Source of the DNA: Paenibacillus sp. OVF10
GTDB taxonomy: Bacteria; Bacillota; Bacilli; Paenibacillales; Paenibacillaceae
Assembly: GCA_022836915.1 (NCBI GenBank)
Contig: CP094668.1
Location: 6,200,001-6,264,000 of the forward strand
DNA length: 64,000 bases
Direction of reading: 5' to 3'
Position numbers and translations under genes: made by a program. The notes beneath the pieces are model-generated. The model did not search any database, was not told the DNA's origin, and was given only the letters and a program-made list of their open reading frames with translations. Below are positions 1 to 8,294 of this stretch, piece by piece. Each line of letters begins with the position of its first letter. The stretch's first letter is position 1.

Positions 1-334
1 GAATGGAGTAATGCACACCATAAGTGGGTACATCTCCATCATCGTCGTAATGCAACGTCTGAAGCTCCAGATCCTCGAATATGCGGGCTACCAATTCCAC
101 TTCGTCACTGCCATTTTGCAAGTCTTCCCGGAGTAACTCCCAGTATTCATTGTTCGGGTCAGAACTGGCATAAAGCTTGTACTCAACTCCATAGCGCTGG
201 AGGAGCGCCTCACTGATTCCACGAATCAGCCTTGAATAGATGGCGTACCCTTCCACTCGAATTCGGGTATCATGTTGTTCGTCATAGGTATAGATCGCCT
301 GGGTTGGATCTGTTTGTTTTTCGTTTATTGTCAT
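1..334 (-). CDS. Unrecognised protein downstream of rtcB (3' part outside the window)
   Basis: I read this directly from the sequence: an ATG at 334-332 opens a frame that stays open to the window edge (about 111 codons, C-terminus missing). It begins MTINEKQTDPTQAIYTYDEQ and is rich in Asp/Glu. No signal peptide, membrane segment or known motif is visible, and I do not recognise the family. The start codon overlaps the rtcB stop by one base (TAATG), so the two genes are almost certainly translationally coupled in one operon. By association it may act in RNA repair or modification, but nothing in the visible residues shows this. Confidence 0.75.
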   Translation of the reverse strand, partial: MTINEKQTDPTQAIYTYDEQHDTRIRVEGYAIYSRLIRGISEALLQRYGVEYKLYASSDPNNEYWELLREDLQNGSDEVELVARIFEDLELQTLHYDDDGDVPTYGVHYSI

Positions 335-1796
335 TATTTCGCTCCCTTTACCGCTACAAGCGGTTTGCATTTGGCTACAACTTGAGCCAGGCCTGCGCCG
401 GTAACACTGTCTATAATTTCATCTACATTTTTATAAGCCTGAGGTGATTCATCAATAATGGATTCAAGTGAGCGTTGGTTTACCACGATCTCATCTTCTG
501 TACCCACACCCAGTGCCGTTGCAAAATCTTCCACGCTAATCAATCGTTTCGTTGCCGTCCGTGAACGGATGCGACCCGCACCGTGACATATTGAATAATA
601 ATTATCAGCCCCCTGCGGCTGACCTACCATGATATATGAAGCAGTTCCCATGGAACCGGGAATAAGCGCCGGATGTCCTGTTGCCAGATAAGGCTTTGGA
701 TTGTCCGGGTGACCTGCCGGCAACGCACGTGTTGCCCCTTTGCGATGCACAAAAACGGAGCCTTGGTCTACATGAGATTCCTCCCAGGCATAGTTGTGCA
801 TCAGATCGTATAACGTACGAAATTCACATTTGGAGCCAAACACATCCCGGAATGCTTCGCGAATAGCATACGCAATCAGATGACGATTGACAACAGCGTA
901 ATTTAATGCAGAATACATCATGTTCACATAATGACGACCTTCCGCATGCTCCAGTGGAGCAAATACCAGTCTGGGATCGGATGTACCCAGGTTAAACCGC
1001 TGCATGACTTTGGCAATCGCTGACGAACTCGTCTGACTTACATAACCACCCCATGCACGAGAGCCGGAATGAATCATGACCACGACCTGTCCATCATACA
1101 ATCCCCAAGCTTCGGCGATTTCACGATTCTCTTCAGCGATCTCAATCGCCTGGATCTCGGCAAAATGATTTCCCCACCCAGTGTTCCAAGCTGACGATGC
1201 GAACGATGCCACGTCATATCAGGAACGTGGTTTAACACATCCTCATCGTAACTAAACTTGCTGCTTTCCACATGTGTCATCGAGGTTGATTTTTTCGGTG
1301 TATAGCTGTCCGGAATATACTTTTTGGGTAAACCATGCAGCCCTTTACGAACAATATGCTCCAGTCTTATATCCGAGTAATGACCTCGCTGGTTTGCCTC
1401 CATCGGCAATACTTTCTCAATGGCCTTGACGAGTTTACGGCGGAGCTTGATGTCTTTCAATTCGTCCTTGTGCAAGTTTGTCATATGCACTCGCATGCCA
1501 CAGCCAATGTCACTGCCAACAATGGAAGGAGAAACGTATCCGCTCTGCGCATCCCACACGGCTGTCGTTCCAATGCACGTACCTACACCGACGTGTACGT
1601 CTGGCGTGTAACTCATATAAGAGATTCCCGGAATCTGCAGATTATTGTTTGCCATCTCGAATACCTTGTAATCGAGCGAGGAGAAGAGCTGTTGCGCCGC
1701 ATATACGGTTAGGTTGCCTGCAGACAATTTTACTTCATGCCGGTAGCCACCTGCGATTTCATTTGGATTAGTAAATAAATTAAATTCTGTATTCAT
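334..1796 (-). CDS. rtcB: RtcB-family RNA-splicing ligase (frame broken at 1172-1175)
   Basis: RtcB joins RNA 2',3'-cyclic phosphate or 3'-phosphate ends to 5'-OH ends using GTP and Mn2+, and acts in RNA repair in the cytoplasm. Visible hallmarks are the metal-binding 'SDIGCGMR' (about residues 95-102), 'HSGSRAWG', and near residue 405 'CHGAGR', whose His is the guanylylated residue in the family. The frame breaks in the conserved 'RQLGTLGGGNHFAEI' segment. The C4 run at 1172-1175 (GGGG on the coding strand) needs one more base to give GGNHF. With it restored the protein is about 487 aa, normal for RtcB. The start ATG at 1796 has only a distant purine-rich stretch (AGGAAGG) upstream. A structured leader lies before the gene, and the next gene overlaps its stop by one base. 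Confidence 0.93.
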
Positions 1797-1864
1797 AAAA
1801 GTGTATTATTCCTTCCTGTACGTTCAGCAAATTCGGTTTGCTGATTTATCTGTAAAATAAAACT

Positions 1865-1895
1865 AAAAAAAGCCATAGGCTAATCGCCCATGACT
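1865..1895 (-). terminator. Intrinsic terminator upstream of rtcB
   Basis: On the minus strand a 9-bp stem (AGTCATGGG / CCTATGGCT, two G-U pairs) with a 7-base loop is followed by seven T. It lies about 70 bases before the rtcB start, so it would end the transcript that starts at the strong promoter at 2150-2179 before rtcB is reached. Confidence 0.75.
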
Positions 1896-2020
1896 TCTAC
1901 TGAATGACAATAACGGAGAACAGAGCAGCATAAACATGCTGTGTGTCTGTCATCCATCGCTATAATATAAGCGAAGAACGCATATCGATTATAAAAACCG
2001 CTAAACGATATGCCTATCCC

Positions 2021-2116
2021 CTATGTCGACCGTATAAGGCCAATGAAACGATGAGCCGGATATGCTATTGTGTCTACGTTGCGCCCTGTTTGAATCAAAT
2101 CATAACCAAGCATCAT
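2021..2116 (-). CDS. Candidate 31-codon leader ORF before rtcB
   Basis: On the minus strand, GGGAGG at 2131-2126 is followed nine bases later by ATG at 2116 and a 31-residue frame (MMLGYDLIQTGRNVDTIAYP...) ending in TAG at 2023-2021. Start and Shine-Dalgarno are well placed behind a near-consensus promoter. I recognise no family. Two hairpins and an intrinsic terminator follow before rtcB, so this could be a leader peptide, a small protein, or a chance ORF in a structured RNA. Confidence 0.4.
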   Translation of the reverse strand: MMLGYDLIQTGRNVDTIAYPAHRFIGLIRST

Positions 2117-2149
2117 GTCTCTCGGCCTCCCTTCGTTAATGTTAGTCTT

Positions 2150-2179
2150 ATATTAAAGGGACTAGAATTCATGTGTCAA
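2150..2179 (-). promoter_or_regulatory. Strong SigA-type promoter of the rtcB leader
   Basis: Minus strand: TTGACA at 2179-2174, 18-base spacer, TAATAT at 2155-2150. This is the best promoter match near rtcB. Transcription would run through the 31-codon ORF, a hairpin with 8-bp arms (GCATATCG / CGATATGC) and the terminator at 1865-1895 towards rtcB. Confidence 0.7.
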
Positions 2180-2225
2180 CCCTTTTCTTGGAAATTGGAC
2201 CATGTTGCATATTGCATATGTAAAC

Positions 2226-2262
2226 AAAAACAGGAGATTGTCCTAGGACAATCTCCTGTTTT
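2226..2262. terminator. Bidirectional terminator downstream of terC
   Basis: A perfect palindrome (AACAGGAGATTGTCC and its complement around TAGGA) with T-rich flanks on both sides. It lies 36 bases after the terC stop and would end terC transcription on the minus strand. Confidence 0.85.
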
Positions 2263-2298
2263 CCAAATAATAATGATGTTGTTAGCGTAACATGATTA

Positions 2299-3120
2299 TT
2301 ACAGTCCTGCTTGTTTTTCCAACTCATCAACCGGATTTTCGTCTTCTTTTTCAGGAACTTTGGAAGACAGGAACCAGCCACATACCGCAATGGTGATCAG
2401 TACAATATAGAATCCGAATTTCCAAATTTTATTTTCCGGGAAATGCTCATCCAGAACACCCAATGAAGGGTGTGCGAGTGTAATAACTGCCAGCTTAACC
2501 CCTACCCAACCTACGATTACAAATGCCGCAACTTCAAGTCCTGGACGGGAATGAAGCAATTTCACAAAGTATGAGGCTGCAAAACGCATAATCACAAGCC
2601 CGATGAATCCACCGAGGAAGATAACGATAAACTGTCCTCCGTCGAGTCCGCCAATTGCAGGCAATCCACTTGGTGGCAACGCCACGGCCAAAGCAACAGC
2701 AGCCAGAATGGAATCAACTGCAAATGCGATATCCGCTACTTCGACCTTGAAAACGGTCATCCAGAAACCGGATTGTTTTTTCGGTTTCTTAGGCGTTGAA
2801 TCAGCTGCTTCATCTGTCTTATTGCGACTACCCAGTATCTTTTTAACGATGTGGTTAATGGAGATATACAGGAGATACAGGGCACCGATCGCTTGCACCT
2901 GCCATACATCGACGAGGAAAGAGATCAGGAACAACGAACCTAAACGGAAAACAAATGCACCCATCAAACCATAGAACAACGCTTTTTTGCGCTTATCTTC
3001 AGGCAAGTGTTTAACCATGATTGCGAGTACCAATGCATTATCTGCTGCGAGTAATCCTTCAAGGACCACTAAGACAGCAAGCACCCACCCATATTCTAAT
3101 AATAATGAAACATCCAACAT
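2299..3120 (-). CDS. TerC-family integral membrane protein (YkoY type, probable Mn2+ export or metalation)
   Basis: A 273-aa polytopic protein of the TerC family with about seven hydrophobic segments and a charged, Lys-rich cytoplasmic loop near residues 100-118. The family's paired acidic membrane motifs are present: 'EGLLAADNALVLA' early and 'VEVADIAFAVDSILAA' in the middle, which are proposed metal-binding sites. TerC proteins such as B. subtilis YkoY are linked to manganese handling and to metalation of exported enzymes. The upstream yybP-ykoY riboswitch and terminator support this role and predict induction by excess Mn2+. RBS AAGGAGGAG precedes ATG 3120. Confidence 0.92.
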   Translation of the reverse strand: MLDVSLLLEYGWVLAVLVVLEGLLAADNALVLAIMVKHLPEDKRKKALFYGLMGAFVFRLGSLFLISFLVDVWQVQAIGALYLLYISINHIVKKILGSRNKTDEAADSTPKKPKKQSGFWMTVFKVEVADIAFAVDSILAAVALAVALPPSGLPAIGGLDGGQFIVIFLGGFIGLVIMRFAASYFVKLLHSRPGLEVAAFVIVGWVGVKLAVITLAHPSLGVLDEHFPENKIWKFGFYIVLITIAVCGWFLSSKVPEKEDENPVDELEKQAGL

Positions 3121-3150
3121 TGACTCCTCCTTAATATTCTTATGATGTAC

Positions 3151-3188
3151 AAAAAAAGGACCTTTACCATCACTGGTAAGGTCCTTTT
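3151..3188 (-). terminator. Riboswitch-controlled terminator before terC
   Basis: Minus strand: a stem of AAAAGGACCTTACC against GGTAAAGGTCC with loop AGTGAT, then seven T, about 30 bases before the terC start. The arm GGTAAAGGTC is repeated in the 3' hairpin of the riboswitch, so the two structures can compete, as expected for metal-dependent antitermination. Confidence 0.85.
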
Positions 3189-3201
3189 ATATCCACAAAA
3201 A

Positions 3202-3330
3202 GAGACCTTTACCGAGCATGAAAACTTGGTAAAGGTCTCGCTAACAACAAAATTGCTGCCAATAAAGCCGGGGATATAATCCCGAATTGACGACTTTACT
3301 GTAAAAGCTACTCCCCTTTAACAGGAATAT
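3202..3330 (-). promoter_or_regulatory. yybP-ykoY manganese riboswitch
   Basis: On the minus strand the leader holds the conserved AAAGGGGAGTAGC block (3319-3307), a CCCGGC-like central part and the AGCGAGACCTTTACC block followed by its complement GGTAAAGGTCTC (to 3202). These are the recurring elements of the yybP-ykoY family, an Mn2+ sensor that commonly precedes terC/ykoY genes. Boundaries are approximate. Confidence 0.85.
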
Positions 3331-3393
3331 GTAGTTTTAGTTGGAACGGGTTGTTTAACCTGTACTCATCATATTTCATAACGTTAAATAAAG

Positions 3394-3705
3394 TCAAGCT
3401 TTATTTCGTTGACGACACAGCTTACGAAATACGACAACATCGTAGATCATATTCCCCAGTGGAATGAAAGAAACAAAGAACAGAGCAATCGGACGGCGCA
3501 GACGCCACTTCTGTGAGGTGTACATAGTCACCATAAATAACAAGTACATTAAAAACAAAAAACCGTACAGATTCCCAAACCATGTGACAGCCTGCGGCAT
3601 AACCCCGGCATCCCTCAACGGAAAAGCAACAAACAGTAGCAACACGTACGAAATGCCCTGCAACCACAACATTAGCCGGAAGCGCCCCAGCGTAGAATGT
3701 AACAT
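3394..3705 (-). CDS. DUF3817-family small membrane protein
   Basis: 103 aa with three predicted membrane helices: 'LMLWLQGISYVLLLFVAF', 'LYGFLFLMYLLFMVTMY' and 'PIALFFVSFIPLGNMIY'. The pattern FRLxxxxEGISYLLLL...P...F/YG..HG-like followed by 'P.GNMIYD' resembles the DUF3817 integral membrane family, whose function is unknown. RBS GGAGG lies five bases before ATG 3705. It stands alone between the terC leader and a divergent glycosyltransferase. Confidence 0.72.
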   Translation of the reverse strand: MLHSTLGRFRLMLWLQGISYVLLLFVAFPLRDAGVMPQAVTWFGNLYGFLFLMYLLFMVTMYTSQKWRLRRPIALFFVSFIPLGNMIYDVVVFRKLCRQRNKA

Positions 3706-3919
3706 TTTTTCCTCCTGCTTTTATACATGTAACGAAATCAATTGTTCTCGTACAGTATATCACAAAAGCTGAATATCTCGCTTAATGCCATGCAGCAGAT
3801 TATTCCTGCATGCTTATATGGGTGGTTCATCTACCATTTCGCAGGAGCCAAATGCTTTAACTTCTCATAAGATATATGACGAAGATTGTTACAGATGTCG
3901 GACAAGGAGGAGCCGGATC

Positions 3920-5022
3920 ATGAAAATAGCTATGGTTGCACCCGAGAAATTGCCTTTGCCCGGTAATGGTTCCGTGGAAATCTGTATCCTGGGCATCGCT
4001 CGTGAACTAGCCCAACGCCATCAGGTGACCATTATAAGTCGTCAAATGCAAGGTCTCGCCGCCACAGAACAGATCGATGGGATCACCATTCAACGTGTCC
4101 CTGCAACGAGTCCTGTCATGTATACCAAAGCAGTCATACGTTTGTTATCCCAACAACCCTATGATGTAATTCAAGTGGATAACAGGCCACGAAGTATGGC
4201 GACCATCAAACGAGCTTTTCCACGCACACCTGTTGTACTCTATCTTCACTCATTAACGTTTGCTCAGCCCGGGCCTTCCAAACTCACATTAATGAAAAAG
4301 CTGATTGGATTGCCGTCAATAGTCAATCCCTGAGACAAAGGTTAGGCCGCAGATTTCCGTTGGTAAAACACCGGATGAGTGTTGTTCCACTGGGTGCAGA
4401 TCTAAGCCGCTTCAGGCCTGTTGAATCCAGCGAAGAACAGATTCATCTGCGTACACAATTTGGAGTAACTAAACCTTTCTCTATTCTGTATGTCGGCAGG
4501 CTGATTCCTGGAAAAGGTGTAGACGTATTAATTCGTGCAACTGCTCTCCTTCAGCAACAGATGCCTGTTCAACTGGTTGTTGCAGGCAAAGGACCTCCGT
4601 ATTACATGCGTAAACTTCGCGAACTTGCCCAAAAACAAAAAGTCCATGTTTCCTTCCGTGGTCAGATAAACCATGAGCATATCGATCAATTGTATCGGGC
4701 AGTCGATTGTCTGGTCTGTCCGTCTCAAGAACATGAAGCTTTTGGCCTGGTTAATGTTGAGGCGATGGCTTCAGGATTACCCGTCATTGCTTCGGATAAC
4801 GGAGGTATTCGTGAGATTATTGAATCAGGTATCAATGGATACCTTGTCACCGCTTATAAGCGTCCCCAACGTTTCACCTCTTACCTATACAAACTTGCAA
4901 GCAATCCCACTTTTGCCGAGATGTTAGGGAAGGCTGGCCGAGACAGCGCAAGGGCACACTTCAGTTGGGCAAGAACAGCCATGCATCTGGAAGCGACCTA
5001 TACCAGGCTCATCCGTAAATGA
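3920..5022 (+). CDS. Glycosyltransferase family 4 (GT-B; frame broken at 4295-4299)
   Basis: Transfers a sugar from a nucleotide-activated donor; the acceptor cannot be deduced. It has an N-terminal GT4-like fold ('MKIAMVAPEKLPLPGNGSVE', resembling B. subtilis CotSA/YtcC-type spore-coat enzymes) and a C-terminal Glycos_transf_1 domain with 'YVGRLIPGKGVDVLI' and the donor-binding 'PSQEHEAFGLVNVEAMASG'. The frame breaks at the A5 run 4295-4299. One more A continues as MKKADWIAVNSQSLRQRLG into the downstream frame, giving about 367 aa. RBS AAGGAGGAG precedes ATG 3920, which I prefer to in-frame codons further upstream. No signal peptide is seen, so the site is cytoplasmic. Confidence 0.9.
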
Positions 5023-5043
5023 GCCTTTCTTCTGTTAGGATGA

Positions 5044-5406
5044 TCAAGCTTTTTCACGAAATTGCCATCCCTTAATCAAAGAATCCATCTGCGGAACAGG
5101 AATGTGACTCATCTCAATTAACTCCATAATAACCATATCTCTCATCATGAATCGTACTTTGGCACACGTGAGTTGATGAAATACATCGTAGAATGCCGTC
5201 CCGATCCAACATCCATGAGGTACGACAAGTGGATCATTAACGATATAACCTACGGCTCCGATCGGGGGAATAACAACCTTAATCGCTTGATGATCCAAAA
5301 GATTATCTGGATCTTTGACGAGATACACGGTATCCCCCACTTGTAAAACCTGTACTCCATGGTAGTGGTCCATCCCATACATAGCTGCGAATAATTTGGT
5401 GCTCAT
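5044..5406 (-). CDS. Stand-alone HIRAN-domain protein
   Basis: 120 aa. The first 60 residues follow the HIRAN pattern: 'HYHGVQVLQVGDTVYLVKDP' then 'DNLLDHQAIKVV' and 'GAVGYIVND'. HIRAN domains bind DNA ends or stalled forks, usually fused to helicases or nucleases, but here the domain is alone with a short C-terminal tail (PVPQMDSLIKGW). RBS AAAGGAG precedes ATG 5406. It lies 33 bases behind the WYL-regulator gene on the same strand and is probably co-transcribed with it. Confidence 0.7.
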   Translation of the reverse strand: MSTKLFAAMYGMDHYHGVQVLQVGDTVYLVKDPDNLLDHQAIKVVIPPIGAVGYIVNDPLVVPHGCWIGTAFYDVFHQLTCAKVRFMMRDMVIMELIEMSHIPVPQMDSLIKGWQFREKA

Positions 5407-5439
5407 ATTACCTGCTCCTTTTCCTGTATTTCTCCATGA

Positions 5440-6417
5440 TTAAAATTTTAAAGATATATCGGTTTCATAACGTTCCACCCACTCGACAAGTTGCCTGCGT
5501 ATCTCTCTACGAAACTCACGAGGTTCAAGTACCTCCGCCTCGGGCCCAAATTGATACAACCATTTCAAAAATTCTCTGCTGCTATTCAGTGTCACTTCAA
5601 ATAACAATCCCCCATCCGACATATTCGTCATTCGCGGGCGAACAAACATTTCTTCTTCTTTTATGTAGGGGGCCACTTTCTCAGAGAATCTTACCTTGAA
5701 ATGGATATTTTCGTCGCCAGGGTCAATAGACCATGTGTTCTTCATGTACTGTGTTATGTTGAAATCACCCTTGTCGAAACCGGCATTTGTTCGTGTCACA
5801 TCCAAAAAACGGCTAATTCGAAACAATCGAACTTTTTGCAGCAAATGGCAGTATCCGATCAAATAAAAACGTTGATCACGTGGAATGAGATAATAGGGAT
5901 CGATATCCCGGACTGTGATCTCATTTCTTGTCAGCGTATGATATTGAGTACGAATGGTTTGCTGGCTTAGAATAGATTCAATAATGGGAATCAGCAAATT
6001 AGGGTCTTTTCCTTCCTCGCGATAAGCTGGCGTGCCCATCCGAATAATTCCCGCAATATTCTCTACAATGTCACTGTTTCTTGATTTTAATTTGGTATGA
6101 GCCGACATGACCTTGTCAAACGCTGAATCAAACTCAGCAGGTAACTTGGAGGTATCAACTACGGACGGAAGCATGGAGAAGACCATCGCTTCCTGTTCAG
6201 TAAAATCTAATGGATACATCGCAAACTCACCAATAAATCGGTAACCCTTGCCGTATCCTTCATTCATAATCGGGGCGACCCTATCCAAAATCCGGAGATC
6301 ACGATAAATCGTGCGTACAGTCGTACCGCATTTCAGCGCCAACTCCTTGGCCGAAATTCCAGGATTTGCTTGTATAGCCTGAAGTATACGCAGCAGACGA
6401 ATTAATTTCTCTGTCAT
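5440..6417 (-). CDS. WYL-domain transcriptional regulator (DeoR-like HTH, YafY/YobV type)
   Basis: 325 aa. An N-terminal winged helix (residues 1-60; 'NPGISAKELALKCGTTVRTI' then YRDL) is followed by a WYL domain around residues 135-210 ('YYLIPRDQRFYLIGYC' covers the ligand pocket; this protein has 'FYLIGY' where others have WYL-like residues) and a C-terminal WCX region ending 'LVEWVERYE'. WYL regulators sense nucleic-acid or small ligands and often control DNA-damage or defence genes. RBS GAAGGGGAG precedes ATG 6417. A repeat cluster in the promoter (6464-6488) is a candidate autoregulatory site. The downstream HIRAN gene is its likely partner. Confidence 0.88.
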   Translation of the reverse strand: MTEKLIRLLRILQAIQANPGISAKELALKCGTTVRTIYRDLRILDRVAPIMNEGYGKGYRFIGEFAMYPLDFTEQEAMVFSMLPSVVDTSKLPAEFDSAFDKVMSAHTKLKSRNSDIVENIAGIIRMGTPAYREEGKDPNLLIPIIESILSQQTIRTQYHTLTRNEITVRDIDPYYLIPRDQRFYLIGYCHLLQKVRLFRISRFLDVTRTNAGFDKGDFNITQYMKNTWSIDPGDENIHFKVRFSEKVAPYIKEEEMFVRPRMTNMSDGGLLFEVTLNSSREFLKWLYQFGPEAEVLEPREFRREIRRQLVEWVERYETDISLKF

Positions 6418-6463
6418 GTAGTTTCTCCCCTTCGATATTTTATCGGCAAGGAAAACTAGTTCC

Positions 6464-6488
6464 TTTAGTACAGAACTAAATCTTTAGT
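6464..6488. promoter_or_regulatory. Candidate operator of the WYL regulator
   Basis: TTTAGT-N5-ACTAAA forms an inverted repeat at 6464-6480, with a further TTTAGT at 6483-6488 and ACTAGT at 6455-6460. The cluster lies 47-70 bases upstream of the regulator start. The repeat is seen directly; its use as an operator is inference. Confidence 0.4.
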
Positions 6489-6644
6489 CCCAATATCATT
6501 TTCGCAATTTCACCATTTTTGTATAGTCCAATTGCACTCTTACCCCCTTTTAATATACATTCTCTTACTTGCTTGCGTAAAACATTAACCCAAAAGCCCT
6601 TAAACCTAAGCCTGAAAGCCTATACAATTTTCTAAAAATAATAC

Positions 6645-6682
6645 AAAAAAAGCCCTGATCTCTACAAAGAGACAAGGCTTTT
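6645..6682 (-). terminator. Terminator of the 6690-7211 gene
   Basis: Minus strand: AAGCCTTGTCTCT, TTGT loop, AGAGATCAGGGCTT, then a T7 tract. It sits directly behind the stop at 6690. Confidence 0.85.
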
Positions 6683-6689
6683 CTCGGAA

Positions 6690-7211
6690 TTACTGGTTAT
6701 GTAACTGTAATAATTGATCCATCACATTTGCCATATGCTCACAGAGTTCAGGAATGTCCCCCATCTGGTCTTCATTCACACTGCGGTCAAAATAAACGTG
6801 AGCCGTGACGTTATACATGATTGGCTGTTCATCAAATATATATCGGATGTTCTGGCACATCCTCTGCTCAGGCCAGCTCTTCTGTAATATCGGACGAATA
6901 ACCGGGCACTGCTTCTCAGGTTCCTTCACAACCATACTAAACCGTAGTTCCAAACGGCAACCCGGATTCGCACCAGGCGTCTCCAGGATCTCCGCTGCAA
7001 GCTCCTCAAGGGAACTGCTTAATACAACTTCCCCTGTTACTTCCGGGCGATCCCTGAGACAGAATTGTAATGTGAACTCTCTGGACATCACTGCCATCTC
7101 CAGGCGATCTTTACGCCCTGTAATCTGAATACGTTCGTCCAGGTTATCCATATCATAGAGATAATTCTCAAACCCGACTTTCAGATTGTCATACACCGTT
7201 GGATCAAACAT
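6690..7211 (-). CDS. Conserved hypothetical protein, 173 aa
   Basis: I do not recognise a named family. The protein begins MFDPTVYDNLKVGFENYLYD, is acidic, has no signal peptide or membrane segment, and carries four Cys without a CxxC pair. Its look (soluble, mixed alpha/beta, 'NVTAHVYFDRSVNEDQMGDI' near the C-terminus) suits a cytoplasmic protein of unknown role. It is a single-gene unit with its own terminator, between the WYL regulator and the L25 gene. Confidence 0.8.
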   Translation of the reverse strand: MFDPTVYDNLKVGFENYLYDMDNLDERIQITGRKDRLEMAVMSREFTLQFCLRDRPEVTGEVVLSSSLEELAAEILETPGANPGCRLELRFSMVVKEPEKQCPVIRPILQKSWPEQRMCQNIRYIFDEQPIMYNVTAHVYFDRSVNEDQMGDIPELCEHMANVMDQLLQLHNQ

Positions 7212-7301
7212 TGAAATAAACCTACTTTCTTACCCTTTAACATGTATTGTAGTACATTCTCATTCTCCATGCGAATAGCACAATCTCTCTTGTCCTGGAA
7301 A

Positions 7302-7331
7302 TTTAAAAGCCCAGTCACTAGGACTGGGCTT
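7302..7331 (-). terminator. Terminator of the L25/Ctc gene
   Basis: Minus strand: AAGCCCAGTC, loop CTAGT, GACTGGGCTT, then TTAAATTT. It lies 55 bases behind the stop of the L25 gene. Confidence 0.8.
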
Positions 7332-7385
7332 AGGCTAAGCATGGGATCTGATGAGATCCCTGAGCTTCGCTTATTCTTCTGTAGC

Positions 7386-8015
7386 TTATTCTTCGGTAGC
7401 TTTTTCTTCAGCTGCTGGTTCAGCTTCCTCAGCAGAAGCTGTTGGCTCTTCCTCAGCCGCTTGGGGCGGCATGACGGACGCGATAATCGAATCAGGTGAA
7501 GTTACGAGTGTCAAACCTTTGTCCAGTTTGATATCCGCAGCAGTCAAGCGATCGCCAATATCCAATCCGCTAACATCCACCTCAATGGACGTTGGCAGAT
7601 CCGCAGGCAATCCTTCTACTTCCAATTGTGTTTCTTGTGTCTGGAATACACCGCCAGCTTTTGAGCCAGCCGCTGTACCCTGGAAGTCGATCGATACACT
7701 TACGCTGATCGGCTTGTTCTTGGAAATTTGCAGGAAGTCTACATGCAGCAAACGTCCGTTACGCTCTTGCTGATCCTTGATCAGCACCGGAACCGTTTTA
7801 CCGCCCTCAACATTCAGGTTGAACATTTCGGAGCGGCCTGTGCGTGCCACTTTCAGCATTTCTTTTTCATCTACATGTATTGAAGCACCTTCAAGTCCCG
7901 GGCCGTAAACGACTGCGGGAACTCGTCCGCCTTGTCTTAACAGGCGCAGTGCTGCACCTTTCTTTTCCGTTCTTGGCGTTGCTGTAAGTTGAGCCATTTT
8001 TCCGTTGGATTTCAT
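7386..8015 (-). CDS. rplY: Ribosomal protein bL25 / general stress protein Ctc
   Basis: 209 aa. The N-terminal L25 domain (about residues 8-95) that binds 5S rRNA shows 'GGRVPAVVYGPGLEGASIHV' and 'LLHVDFLQISKNKPISVSV'. The TL5-type C-terminal beta domain (about 100-185) shows 'DLPTSIEVDVSGLDIGD'. The tail after residue 185 is an Ala/Glu-rich acidic extension (AAEEEPTASAEEAEP) typical of long Gram-positive Ctc proteins. RBS AAGGAGGATG precedes ATG 8015. It is a part of the 50S subunit. Its B. subtilis counterpart is a SigB gene, but no convincing SigB promoter is visible here. Confidence 0.95.
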   Translation of the reverse strand: MKSNGKMAQLTATPRTEKKGAALRLLRQGGRVPAVVYGPGLEGASIHVDEKEMLKVARTGRSEMFNLNVEGGKTVPVLIKDQQERNGRLLHVDFLQISKNKPISVSVSIDFQGTAAGSKAGGVFQTQETQLEVEGLPADLPTSIEVDVSGLDIGDRLTAADIKLDKGLTLVTSPDSIIASVMPPQAAEEEPTASAEEAEPAAEEKATEE

Positions 8016-8214
8016 GATTGAACATCCTCCTTCAAGGGATCACTACATTATATTTGTTGGAAAGCGCTAAAGCGTCGCTTATAGACCATAATGGTCTTTT
8101 TCCTTTGGCCGAATCGTGGGCCATATCTATATTTACCCCAATGAAAGAGGATCTCAAACACGAAACAGGACAATTAATTATTTTTTGGCAAGTTATGCGG
8201 CTTATAATCAGACC

Positions 8215-8246
8215 AAAAAAGCAGTCGGAATCTCTTCCAACTGCTG
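8215..8246 (-). terminator. Terminator downstream of pullulanase 1
   Basis: Minus strand: AGCAGTTGGA, loop AGAGAT, TCCGACTGCT, then T6. It lies about 50 bases behind the pullulanase stop at 8295 and insulates the L25 gene on the same strand. Confidence 0.8.
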
Positions 8247-8294
8247 ATTTATCAAGGTTTTGACGAACTACGTTCGACGTTATAAATTAGGAAA

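Noticed and set aside
8016..8214. Possible SigB promoter before the L25/Ctc gene (GTTT ... GGGTAA on the minus strand)
   Set aside because: The spacer is 17 bases instead of 13-15, and a SigB system is not expected in this group; not reported as a feature.
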